DNA of 64,000 nucleotides from Dehalococcoidia bacterium (GCA_009693055.1 SHYA01000001.1:248001-312000), one strand, 5' to 3'. Numbered from the stretch's first letter, positions 30,283 to 38,842 are shown. Program-made: numbers and translations. Notes: generated by a model not told the origin, from the sequence alone.

Positions 30283-32622
30283 CTACCTGTGCAACCCCAA
30301 CAGCGCCTTCAGAAGCGTGACCGCAACGCCCTTGTCTAGCGGGTGGTTGTTGTTGCCACACTTGGGGGAGTAGACGCAGCCTGGGCAGCCCGACTCGCAG
30401 GGGCAGTTGGCGATGACGTCCAGGGTGGCGCGCCACAGCTCCTCGATCCGCTCATAACCGCGCTCCGAGATGCCAACGCCGCCGGGGTGGCCGTCATAGA
30501 TAAAGATAGTGGCGGTGCCGGTGTCCGGGTGGAGGGGCGTGGAGACGCCGCCGATGTCACGCCGGTCGCACAGCGCGAACAGTGGCAGCACCCCAATGGC
30601 GGCGTGCTCCAGCGCGTGCAGCCCGCCCGCCAGGTCCTGCCGCTTGGCCATGAGGGCTTTGCGCGTGTCCTCCGGCAGGTCAAACCAGAGCGCCATCGTG
30701 CGGAAGTGGTGGGGCGGCAGCTCCAGCGGCTCGTCGCCGAGCACCTGGTCCTCGTACTGCGCGATCTTCTTGTAGCCCAGCACCTGGCTGACCACCTCCA
30801 CCTCGCCGTAGAACACCTCCGAGCCGTTGGGTGCCTTTTTCTGCTTGCCGGTGGTGATGATGCGGGTGTCCGTCAGCTCGCGGGCGAGGGTGTAGTACGG
30901 GGCGTCTGTGGCGCCCACGAAGGCGGTGCCGGTGAGCCGGTCCAGGCGGGAGACGAGAAGCGCCTCGCCCTGGTGGAGGTACACCGCGCCCGGGTGGAGC
31001 TGCGTGAAGGCGGACGACTCGCCGATGCCCTCCTCCAGCACGCGGCCCGTCGCCTCCTCCACGACCACGTAGGTGGTGGCGTCCGTGGCGCGCAGCCGCA
31101 CCGCCTGAGCGGGGTACGCGATGCGGGTGTCCGGGAACCAGCCCTCAGCGCCCTCACGGAGCAACTCGTCCCTGGCCAGCTCGTCCACGCACTGGCGGAA
31201 TGTGGGGCCGAACAGCGCCTCGTCCTGGGGCGTCAGCGGCGCCTCGTAGGCGGCGCAGAGCAGGTGCGGCTTGAGGATGTACGGGTTGCCGGGCGAGACG
31301 AGCGCGTGCTCCGGCGAGCGGCCAAAGAAGAACTCCGGGTGGCGCATCAGGTACTGGTCCAGCGGGTCGTTGCGGGCGACGAGGATCGAGAGGGAGGGAG
31401 CGCCGCGGCGGCCGCTGCGCCCTGCCTGCTGCCACGTGCTGGCGATGGTGCCCGGATAGCCGGTTAGCACCGTGGCGTCCAGCCGCCCGATGTCCACCCC
31501 CAGCTCAAGCGCGTTGGTAGCGACCACACCCTTCAGCGTTCCGTCAAACAATTCCCGCTCGATGCGGCGGCGGTCCTCCGGCATGTAGCTGCCGCGATAC
31601 GGGGCCACCTGGCGCGCCAGCGCCTGCCCTGAGCCTGCCGAAGGGGCCGCGCCGTCGCCCGCGTCTGCGGAAGCGTCGTGCTGGCGGAGCAGGTCAAGCA
31701 CGTGGCGGTACACCAGCTCGGCGGAGCGGCGCGAGCGCACAAATGTGATCGTCCGCACTTGCCGGCGTAGCAGCTCGTGGAACAGCAGGGTCGCCTCGCT
31801 GCCCGCGCTGCGCCGGCTCCCCTTCGCCTCGTCCTCCACCGGCGGGTTCCAGAAGCTGAACGTCTTGCCGCCGAACGGCGAGCCGTCCTCCTGCACCTCG
31901 GTGAACGGCAGGCCGGTGAGCGCTTCGGCCAGCTCCCTGGGGTTGCCGATGGTGGCGGAGGAGAGGATGAACTGGGGCGTCGCGCCATAGCGGTGGCACA
32001 CGCGCCGGAGGCGGCGCAGCAGATCCGCCATGTGCGAGCCGAACACGCCGCGGTAGATGTGTGCCTCGTCCACCACGACGTAGCGGATGCCCTGGAACAG
32101 CCGCGACCACATCCTGTGGTTGGGCAAGATGCCGAGGTGGAGCATGTCCGGGTTGGAGAGCACCACCTGGGCGCGGGCGCGGACACCCGTCCGGTCTTCG
32201 TGGGGCGTGTCGCCGTCGTAGATGGCGCACAGCACGCGCGACTGAGGCGGCACCAGGTCGTGCAGGTGCCGGAGCTGGTCCTGGGCGAGCGCCTTGGTGG
32301 GGAACAGGTACAGCGCTTGCGCGAGGCGGTCCTCCAGCGCCGCGGCGAGGACGGGGATGTTGTAGCACAGGCTCTTGCCCGTGGCCGCGGGCGTGGAGAC
32401 TACCACGTTGCGCCCCTCGGCGAGCGCGTCTATCGCCTGGGCCTGGTGCGTGTACAGGCGGGTGATGCCCCGGGCGCGCAGCTGTTCCCGCAACAGGGGG
32501 TGGAGGGGTGCGCACGGCTCCTGGAAGCGCGCCTCGCGGACCGGCACCTCCTGGGTATGCACCAACTGGCCCTTGTACCACGGCCGGTGACGCACCCAGT
32601 CCAGGAACGCTGCGGTGTTCAC
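30283..32622 (-). CDS. DEAD/DEAH helicase with DUF1998-type four-cysteine C-terminus (MrfA/YprA-like)
   Basis: STPAATGKSLCYNIPVL, VVDEAHIYRGVFGSH, QQAGRSGRRG, CPCESGCPGCVYSPKCGNNNHPLDK. Confidence 0.9.
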   Translation of the reverse strand: MNTAAFLDWVRHRPWYKGQLVHTQEVPVREARFQEPCAPLHPLLREQLRARGITRLYTHQAQAIDALAEGRNVVVSTPAATGKSLCYNIPVLAAALEDRLAQALYLFPTKALAQDQLRHLHDLVPPQSRVLCAIYDGDTPHEDRTGVRARAQVVLSNPDMLHLGILPNHRMWSRLFQGIRYVVVDEAHIYRGVFGSHMADLLRRLRRVCHRYGATPQFILSSATIGNPRELAEALTGLPFTEVQEDGSPFGGKTFSFWNPPVEDEAKGSRRSAGSEATLLFHELLRRQVRTITFVRSRRSAELVYRHVLDLLRQHDASADAGDGAAPSAGSGQALARQVAPYRGSYMPEDRRRIERELFDGTLKGVVATNALELGVDIGRLDATVLTGYPGTIASTWQQAGRSGRRGAPSLSILVARNDPLDQYLMRHPEFFFGRSPEHALVSPGNPYILKPHLLCAAYEAPLTPQDEALFGPTFRQCVDELARDELLREGAEGWFPDTRIAYPAQAVRLRATDATTYVVVEEATGRVLEEGIGESSAFTQLHPGAVYLHQGEALLVSRLDRLTGTAFVGATDAPYYTLARELTDTRIITTGKQKKAPNGSEVFYGEVEVVSQVLGYKKIAQYEDQVLGDEPLELPPHHFRTMALWFDLPEDTRKALMAKRQDLAGGLHALEHAAIGVLPLFALCDRRDIGGVSTPLHPDTGTATIFIYDGHPGGVGISERGYERIEELWRATLDVIANCPCESGCPGCVYSPKCGNNNHPLDKGVAVTLLKALLGLHR
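31626..31646 (-). repeat. CCTTCGACA-family repeat inside helicase CDS
   Basis: GCCCTGAGCCTGCCGAAGGGG; encodes APSAGSGQALA. Confidence 0.65.
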
Positions 32623-32639
32623 GCGGCCATTGTAGCCCC

Positions 32640-32891
32640 CCTCTGGTCTTTGTGGAGGTGAAGACGCGCCGGTCAACGCTCTTTGGGGCAGCGGAGGAGG
32701 CCGTCAGTCGCGCGAAGGGCCAACGGCTGCTCCGGTGCGCGGAGCACTACCTGGCCGAACGCCCGCTGGACGTGCCGTGGCGCGTTGACGTCGTGGCGGT
32801 CACCATCGACGAGAAGGGAACGAAGCCGTCGCGGGTGACGCTGGTGCAGAACGCCGTGACGGGAGACGCGAGGGATAAGCCGGAGCGGTAG
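32640..32891 (+). pseudogene. C-terminal half of a YraN/UPF0102-family protein
   Basis: LVFVEVKTRRSTLFGAAEEAVSRAKGQRLLRCAEHYLAERPLDVPWRVDVVAV; N-terminal half (including the GEIDLI region) absent. Confidence 0.65.
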
Positions 32892-32924
32892 GTGCCCCTA
32901 GCAGGGTGCTAGAAAAGTCCGCGC

Positions 32925-33006
32925 CGCCCTTCGACAGGCTCAGGGTGAACGGAGTGGACGAGGCCGCGGCCATAGCGACCGCTCGTGCTGAGCTTGTCGA
33001 AGCACG
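32925..33006. repeat. Head-to-head pair of CCTTCGACA-family repeats
   Basis: CGCCCTTCGACAGGCTCAGGGTGAACGG (32925-32952) and CGTGCTGAGCTTGTCGAAGCACG (32984-33006). Confidence 0.75.
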
Positions 33007-33007
33007 T

Positions 33008-33217
33008 TCAAGAGTCCGCGACGACCTCCGACTTGAACTCCGCCGTGCGGTGTGCGCCGTCGCAGAACGGCTTTGTGGCGGAGTGGCCGCAGCGGCAAAG
33101 GGCGACCGCCGACCCTTCCGGCACCTTCATGGGCTGGTCGTTGGCGTCCAGCAACGTGATTGGCCCCCGGACGATGTAGGGGCCGTCTTTGCGGACCTTG
33201 ATCGATGTGTCTGCCAT
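33008..33217 (-). CDS. CDGSH-type iron-sulfur domain protein
   Basis: ALCRCGHSATKPFCDGAH. Confidence 0.9.
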   Translation of the reverse strand: MADTSIKVRKDGPYIVRGPITLLDANDQPMKVPEGSAVALCRCGHSATKPFCDGAHRTAEFKSEVVADS

Positions 33218-33361
33218 GCTGTTCCTCCTTGCGACAGGGTGCTAGCAGGCATTGTACCAGCATGGAGGGGCCCGCCACTTGCGCGGGACGGCCGTCTCGG
33301 CAATGATAGGGCCAGCACGCACGCGCCAGGGGCAGGGCGCGGTACGGGATAGGAGGAAGTG

Positions 33362-33808
33362 ATGGCGGGAAGCGCGACGAGCAAGAGGCTTCTCGGGTTG
33401 TGGAGGCTGGTATCGCTGAGGACGCAGGCGCCAGGCCGGCCCACAGAGTACCCGCTGGGCAAGAACCCGGTGGGCATCATCAGCTATTACCCGAGCGGGC
33501 ACATGTCGGTGCACCTGATGCGGCGCGGCCGGAAGCGATTTGCGTCGAACGATGCGCGGCAGGTAACGGTGGAGGAGAAGGCTGCGGCGTACGACAGCTT
33601 CGGGGCGTACTTCGGCAAGTTTGAGGTGAAGCCGAAGGAGAAGGCGGTGTACCACCTGGTGGAAGGGGCCTCCTTTCCCAACATGGTGGGGACGGCGCAG
33701 AAGCGGCTGTACGAGTTTAGGGGCAGGCGGCTGACCCTCCGCGCGATTGCGGACCTGCCGGAGGGCGGGCAGTCGGTCACGCAGGTGGTCTGGGAGCGCG
33801 CGGTCTGA
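33362..33808 (+). CDS. Lipocalin-like domain protein
   Basis: LLGLWRLVSLRTQ...GIISYYPSGHMSVHLMR pattern. Confidence 0.6.
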   Translation: MAGSATSKRLLGLWRLVSLRTQAPGRPTEYPLGKNPVGIISYYPSGHMSVHLMRRGRKRFASNDARQVTVEEKAAAYDSFGAYFGKFEVKPKEKAVYHLVEGASFPNMVGTAQKRLYEFRGRRLTLRAIADLPEGGQSVTQVVWERAV

Positions 33809-33901
33809 GGCGCTGGGGGCTTGCGCCGCGTCCCTGTGCTAGAATGAGGCGGAAAGGCCATGGCGGCCGCACTCGGCAACCCAGCCGTGAAGAGAAGGGC
33901 C

Positions 33902-34261
33902 ATGCCTGTTTACGAGTACCGGTGCCAGCAGTGCAAACGGAAGGTGTCGGTGCTCTTTCGGAGCTTCTCGGACACCCGGGCGCCGTCGTGTCAGCATTGC
34001 GGCAGCGCCCAGCTCACGCGGCTCGTATCGCGGGTGACGGTGATGAAGACGTGGGGCGATTCGGTGAGGTTCCCCGGGGCAGAGGCGCTGGACGGCGCGG
34101 ACGAGGGTGACCCCGCGCAGATGACCGAGTGGATGAAGCAGATGAAGCGGGAGCTGGGCGACCCGGACCCGAAGCTCAACGAGTTGGACAAGCTGGACGC
34201 CGGCATTCCGCTGGACGATGCGGGTGGCGACGATGGCACTAGGGGCGACTCGGAGGATTAG
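33902..34261 (+). CDS. FmdB-type zinc ribbon protein
   Basis: MPVYEYRCQQCKRKVSVLFRSFSDTRAPSCQHCGS. Confidence 0.85.
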   Translation: MPVYEYRCQQCKRKVSVLFRSFSDTRAPSCQHCGSAQLTRLVSRVTVMKTWGDSVRFPGAEALDGADEGDPAQMTEWMKQMKRELGDPDPKLNELDKLDAGIPLDDAGGDDGTRGDSED

Positions 34262-34341
34262 GGGAGCCGTCACGCCCCTGTTGCCGGACAAGTCCGATCG
34301 GCAGAGATGCGTGACGGCGAGACGACGGAGCGGAAACGGTT

Positions 34342-35394
34342 GTGACGACCTCAGAGAATGCCGCGCTCTCCCCGTATCTTGGCGCCCTCCGGCAGTCATT
34401 GCTGGAAGGTCTTATCCTGCTGGAAGGCGTGGTCAAGCAGCCCATCGGCTTGACGTACGACCTCAGGGCGGCGCGCTCCGCCTTGACGGTGGCGCTTGGC
34501 AGGGAGGAGGCGGAAGCGGAGGCCGATGGCGGCGAGGGGCACGACGCGGCGAGGCCGCTGCGCAGGCCCCGTCCGGCCGTCACGCTGGAGCAGGCGCTGC
34601 AGAGTCTCACGGCCACGCGCCGAACGCTGGGCGTGCTCGTGGATCTCGGCGGGGTTGAGCGCGGGTGGGCGAACCGCGCTACCAATGTGCTCACGCGCGC
34701 CGGCCAGCGTCTCGGGACGGAGCTTCGACAAAAGACGGCGGCGAAGGTGCGGGGCCTGTACGTGGTCTTGGACCCGCAGGCGGCGCGCGGCCGCGACACC
34801 CTCCAGCTTGCGGAGGCGGTGCTCGCGAACGGCGCGCGCATCATCCAGCTGCGGGACAAGCTCTCCGAGAAAGGCGTCCAGCTCCAGACGGCCAGGCGGC
34901 TGATGGAGCTGTGCGCCAAGCACGACGCGCTCCTCATCGTGAACGACCACGCCGACCTGGTGGCCGCCGCGAACGCGCACGGGCTGCACCTGGGGCAGAA
35001 GGACCTGCCCATCGAGGAGGCGCGCTGGGGGCTTTCCTGGGGGCAGCTCGTCGGTACCTCCAACGCCACGGTTGAGGAGGCGATGGCCTCGCAGCAGAAG
35101 GGCGCCGACTACGTGGCGGTAGGCGCGATGTTCCCCAGCCCCAGCAAGGACAACACGCGTCCTGCGGGCGTGGCCACGCTGCGGAAGGTCAAGGAGCAGG
35201 CCCAGGTGCCGCTGGTGGCGATCGGGGGCATCACGGAGGCGAACGTGGACGAGGTGCTGGCCGCCGGTGCGGACGCAATCGCGGTGGTGAGCGCGGTGCT
35301 CGGCGCGGGCGACCCTGGGAAAGCGGCTGCCAGGCTGAGCGAGCGGATTGAGCGGGCGCTGGCGGGGCGGGGCCCTGCGCCGGTCAATCGGTAA
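34342..35394 (+). CDS. thiE: Thiamine-phosphate synthase with ~130-aa N-terminal extension
   Basis: QLRDKLSEKG, LLIVNDHADLVAAANAHGLHLGQKDL, YVAVGAMFPSPSKDNTRPAG, VPLVAIGGITEANVDEVLAAGADAIAVVSAV. Confidence 0.88.
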   Translation: MTTSENAALSPYLGALRQSLLEGLILLEGVVKQPIGLTYDLRAARSALTVALGREEAEAEADGGEGHDAARPLRRPRPAVTLEQALQSLTATRRTLGVLVDLGGVERGWANRATNVLTRAGQRLGTELRQKTAAKVRGLYVVLDPQAARGRDTLQLAEAVLANGARIIQLRDKLSEKGVQLQTARRLMELCAKHDALLIVNDHADLVAAANAHGLHLGQKDLPIEEARWGLSWGQLVGTSNATVEEAMASQQKGADYVAVGAMFPSPSKDNTRPAGVATLRKVKEQAQVPLVAIGGITEANVDEVLAAGADAIAVVSAVLGAGDPGKAAARLSERIERALAGRGPAPVNR

Positions 35395-35402
35395 GGAGAC
35401 GG

Positions 35403-36041
35403 ATGGGACAGCACTCGGTGAGGCTGAACCAGCTGGCGCAGGAGGCGCGAAGCGCGCTGTCCGCGACGTTCAGCGCGCGAGAACCGGGGATACGCCTCTC
35501 GCGCGAGGCGATCCAGTCGTCCGCGACGGCCATCCGGGCGATCCACCGCGGCGAGTTTCCGCAGGCGGAGGAGCTGATCAAGGCCGCGGGCAACGCGCTC
35601 CAGCAGGCGGCCAAGCACCTGGCGCCGCACCCGGACATCTACTACGCGGGCTTTCTGGAGGACGCGCAGAAAGAGTACGCGGAGGCGCATATCACCCTGG
35701 CGCTGGTGAGCGGGGGGCCGTTGCGCGGCCCGCTCGACCTCGGCGTGGGGCACCCTCCGTACCTGAATGGGATGGGCGAGGCGGTGGGGGAGCTACGGCG
35801 GTACGTGCTGGACGCCTTGCGGAGCGGCGACCCGTCCCGGTGCGAGGGGCTGCTGGACACGATGGACGAGGTGTACACGATCCTGGTGACGATGGACTTT
35901 CCGGACGCGCTGACGCGGGGCCTGCGCCGCACCACCGACATGGTGCGCGGCGTGTTGGAGCGCACGCGGGGCGACCTGACGATGGCGATGCGGCAGCAGC
36001 GCCTTGAGGAGCGACTGGCGGGGTTGGAGAAGAGGGAATGA
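35403..36041 (+). CDS. Translin-family protein
   Basis: VTMDFPDALTRGLRRTTDMVRGVLERTRGDLTMAMRQQRLEERL; YYAGFLEDAQKEYAEAHI. Confidence 0.75.
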   Translation: MGQHSVRLNQLAQEARSALSATFSAREPGIRLSREAIQSSATAIRAIHRGEFPQAEELIKAAGNALQQAAKHLAPHPDIYYAGFLEDAQKEYAEAHITLALVSGGPLRGPLDLGVGHPPYLNGMGEAVGELRRYVLDALRSGDPSRCEGLLDTMDEVYTILVTMDFPDALTRGLRRTTDMVRGVLERTRGDLTMAMRQQRLEERLAGLEKRE

Positions 36042-36042
36042 A

Positions 36043-36105
36043 GACGCCGAGGGGACTCCAACCCTCCTGCGACTTCGCTCAGGACAGGCTCTCGGGCTCC
36101 CCCGA
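36043..36105 (-). repeat. Second repeat family, copy S2, interrupted by a CCTGAGCGAAGTCG-type unit
   Basis: On - strand: GGGGGAGCCCGAG-AGCCTGTCCTGAGCGAAGTCGCAGGA-GGGTTGGAGTCCCCTCGGCGT. Confidence 0.65.
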
Positions 36106-36131
36106 ACACGCACAGCGAGGTTGACGGCATA

Positions 36132-36662
36132 GTGGCGGGGCTGAGAGTCGGAAGTAAGGGCAAGGTTGCAAACCTTTTTCTGTGCCTCAAGCGGCGCGGG
36201 CCGCTGGTCGCGGTGCAGCAGGCGAGGGCGCTGCTGGGCTACGGCCTGGAGGGGGACTGCCACACCAAGCGCCGCCTGGACGCTCCCAACCAGGTGCTGC
36301 TGATGGACACGGGCGTGCTGAAGGCACACGGCTTGAAGCCGGGGCAGCTCAGGGAGCAGGTCACGGTGGACTTCCCGCCGCTGCACGCGCTGCCTGCGGG
36401 GAGTCTGCTGCGCGTCGGCCAGGCGGTGCTACAAATCTCGGGCCACTGCGTGCCGTGCCTGCACATCGGCGAGATGGCGGGCGTGAAGGATCCGGAGGCG
36501 TTCCGCCGGTCGCTGGAGAAGCAGCGGGGCATGCTGGCGTCCGTCGTGAGCGCGGAGGGCGATGGGTGGGTCCGCATGGGCGACTCGGTGGAGGTGCTCA
36601 GCGTGGAGCGGGAACCGGCGCGGGTGATGGAAGAAGCGAAGGGGAAGTCGCCGTACCGCTAG
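36132..36662 (+). CDS. MOSC-domain protein
   Basis: GYGLEGDCHTKRRLDAPNQVLLMD, ISGHCVPCLHIGEM. Confidence 0.75.
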   Translation: MAGLRVGSKGKVANLFLCLKRRGPLVAVQQARALLGYGLEGDCHTKRRLDAPNQVLLMDTGVLKAHGLKPGQLREQVTVDFPPLHALPAGSLLRVGQAVLQISGHCVPCLHIGEMAGVKDPEAFRRSLEKQRGMLASVVSAEGDGWVRMGDSVEVLSVEREPARVMEEAKGKSPYR

Positions 36663-36737
36663 GAAGGGCTGCGCCCTTCACCCTTCACGCCGAAGGAAGT
36701 CACGGTAAGATAGAGACGAAGTTCCGGAAGGCAGGGC

Positions 36738-37526
36738 TTGCCCTGCACCCCATCACACCGAGGAAAGGCATCGCACGAAGATAAAGGGTTTCCCATTGGG
36801 CTCCTCCTCGCGCCGTTACTAGCAGTCCTGTTGTTTGCATGCACCGGTTCAAACAAAGCGGCACAGCACTTTGAGGCCGGGAACGGGCTGCAGGGACAGG
36901 GAAGGTTGCAGGAAGCGGTAGAGGAATACAGCAAGGCGCTCAAACTGGACCGCAAACTGGCGGTGGCGTATGCCAGCCGTGGGGCCACGGCCAACGCCAT
37001 GGGGAACTACCAGCAGGCGGTTGAAGACCTGAGCGAAGCCATTGGGCTGAACCCTGTGAATGCCGGCGCGTATAACGAGCGAGGGGTTGCGCACGCCGCT
37101 CTTGGTCAGCCTGAGCAGGCCGTTCAAGACCTGGACAACGCCCTGAGATTGGATCCCGGGCTTGCATCGGCGTGGAACAGGCGAGGCGAAGCTCACCGCG
37201 TTTTGGGTGAGTACCAGCGGGCCCGTCAAGACTTTGACGAGGCGATCCGGCTTGACCCCCAACTTGCTCCGGCGTACAACAGCCGCGGCCTGGTTCACTT
37301 CAGGCTCGGACGTGTGCTGCTCGCGATTCAAGACTACGACGAAGCGATCCGCCTGGAGCCGATGCTTGTGGCAGCGTACGACAATAGGAACGCCGCGTAC
37401 GACAGGATCAGCAAAAGTCAACAGGATATGCAGGAGGCCATGGCCGCCTTAGCCGCGAACCCGGGGGCCTTCCCCGGGTGTGCGCTTCGCGCCTGCTCCA
37501 CACGCTCGCCGTACGGTAGTCCTTAA
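36738..37526 (+). CDS. TPR-repeat lipoprotein
   Basis: Lipobox LLFACTG; tandem ~34-aa TPR units (AYNERGVAHAALGQPEQAVQDLDNALRLDP...); start uncertain. Confidence 0.8.
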   Translation: MPCTPSHRGKASHEDKGFPIGLLLAPLLAVLLFACTGSNKAAQHFEAGNGLQGQGRLQEAVEEYSKALKLDRKLAVAYASRGATANAMGNYQQAVEDLSEAIGLNPVNAGAYNERGVAHAALGQPEQAVQDLDNALRLDPGLASAWNRRGEAHRVLGEYQRARQDFDEAIRLDPQLAPAYNSRGLVHFRLGRVLLAIQDYDEAIRLEPMLVAAYDNRNAAYDRISKSQQDMQEAMAALAANPGAFPGCALRACSTRSPYGSP

Positions 37527-37549
37527 TCGCATAGCGGCCACGGCTTCTC

Positions 37550-37583
37550 GCCAGAGGGGGCGAACCCCCTCTGGACTCCCCGG
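37550..37583. repeat. Second repeat family, copy S4 (CCAGAGGGGG-CGAA-CCCCCTCTGG)
   Basis: 10-bp perfect stem followed by ACTCCCCGG, as in S1. Confidence 0.65.
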
Positions 37584-37680
37584 AAGGGATCTCCGAAGAA
37601 TTTCAACTAGGCTGAGGAAAGCTTCGCCAGGTCCAGCAACTTCATGTATTCACCTCGGCTTGACACGCACCTCAATCGAC

Positions 37681-37712
37681 ATGTAGGGGCAATTCATGAA
37701 TTGCCCCTACAT
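37681..37712. repeat. 32-bp perfect palindrome ATGTAGGGGCAATTCATGAATTGCCCCTACAT
   Basis: Uninterrupted self-complementarity. Confidence 0.9.
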
Positions 37713-37731
37713 AATCGGGGTGAGAGGAAAA

Positions 37732-37763
37732 GCGTAGGGGCGGCTCGAGAGCCGCCCCTACGC
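37732..37763. repeat. Palindrome GCGTAGGGGCGGCTC-GA-GAGCCGCCCCTACGC
   Basis: 15-bp perfect arms; shares GTAGGGGC ends with the preceding palindrome. Confidence 0.9.
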
Positions 37764-37878
37764 AATGCCGTTACCATGTCGCCGCCGGACTCCCCGTTGC
37801 CCCTGCTGCGGCTTGACCTTTGCGCTGACAGCGATGACTCTCCAAACCGCGAGAAGGGTGAAGGGCCCTGCCCTTCTT

Positions 37879-38283
37879 CTAGCGCTTGGTCCACTGAGGC
37901 GCGCGGCGGGCGCCCTTGAGCCCGTACTTTTTGCGCTCCTTTTCGCGGGCGTCTCGGGTGAGGAAGCCCAGCGAGCGGAGCTGCGGTTTGAGGCCTTGGT
38001 CATAGGCGAGCAGCGCGCGGGCGATGCCGTGGCGCAGCGCGTCCGACCAGGCGCTGATGCCGCCGCCGTGCAGCTTGGCCACCACCGAGAACTGTTCCAG
38101 CATGTTGGTCGCCCGCAGCGGTTCAAGCGCCGTGGACTGCCACTCCGGCCAGGGGAACACCTCCGCCAGCGGCTTGCCGTTCACGCTGAGCACGCCGCCG
38201 CCCGGGTACAGCCGCACTTCCGCGATGGCGGTCTTTCGCTTGCCCGTGCCGTAGTAGTACTTGGGTGTCTGTTGCGTTGTCAA
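37879..38283 (-). CDS. rpsI: 30S ribosomal protein S9
   Basis: YYGTGKRKTAIAEVRL, GGGISAWSDALRHGIARAL, C-terminal KKYGLKGARRAPQWTKR. Confidence 0.97.
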   Translation of the reverse strand: MTTQQTPKYYYGTGKRKTAIAEVRLYPGGGVLSVNGKPLAEVFPWPEWQSTALEPLRATNMLEQFSVVAKLHGGGISAWSDALRHGIARALLAYDQGLKPQLRSLGFLTRDAREKERKKYGLKGARRAPQWTKR

Positions 38284-38777
38284 GGTGTTGCTCCTTGCGA
38301 ACTGGACTCCTCGGGCTCCGCTTTGGCGGGCTGCTGCCGCATGGCGGCGAATTGTCCCTGGTGCGGGTGCTCAGAGCCAGCGTACACCCGTAACCGCTTG
38401 AGCATCCGCTCGCCAAGGGTGCTTCCGGGCAGCATCCCCTTCACCGCTAGGTAGATGATCTTGGAGGGGTTCTGCTTGACCAGCCTGTCCATGGGCGTCT
38501 CCTTCAGGCCGCCCGGGTAGCCGCTATGGTGGTAGTAAATCTTCTGCTTCATCTTCTTGCCGGTGACGCGGACCTTTGCCGCGTTGATTACCACCACAAA
38601 GTCCCCCGTGAGGAGGTGGGGTGTATAGATAGGACGGTGTTTGCCCTGAAGGACCCGGGCGATCTCCGTCGCCATGCGACCCAGCGGGCGCTCCGAGGCG
38701 TCCACCAGCCGCCACTGAGGCTCCATCTCTGCCGTCTTCGCCATGTAGGACTTCTGCCGTTTCACTGCCATGGGCAA
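38280..38777 (-). CDS. rplM: 50S ribosomal protein L13
   Basis: WRLVDASERPLGRMATEIARVLQGKHRPIYTPH, KGMLPGSTLGERMLKRLRVYAGSEHPHQGQ. Confidence 0.97.
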   Translation of the reverse strand: MPMAVKRQKSYMAKTAEMEPQWRLVDASERPLGRMATEIARVLQGKHRPIYTPHLLTGDFVVVINAAKVRVTGKKMKQKIYYHHSGYPGGLKETPMDRLVKQNPSKIIYLAVKGMLPGSTLGERMLKRLRVYAGSEHPHQGQFAAMRQQPAKAEPEESSSQGATP

Positions 38778-38842
38778 CTCCTGAAATCATTCAATCTGGG
38801 CCACCTGAGCCAGGTGGGGGGCTCGCACATCGGTGTTTCCCG

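Noticed and set aside
36849-37421. 190-aa - strand ORF opposite the TPR protein
   Set aside because: It mirrors the TPR periodicity; the + strand has a lipobox and proper TPR motifs.
37681-37763. CRISPR repeats
   Set aside because: The two palindromes have different cores and no regular repeat-spacer pattern; no array was seen anywhere in the window.
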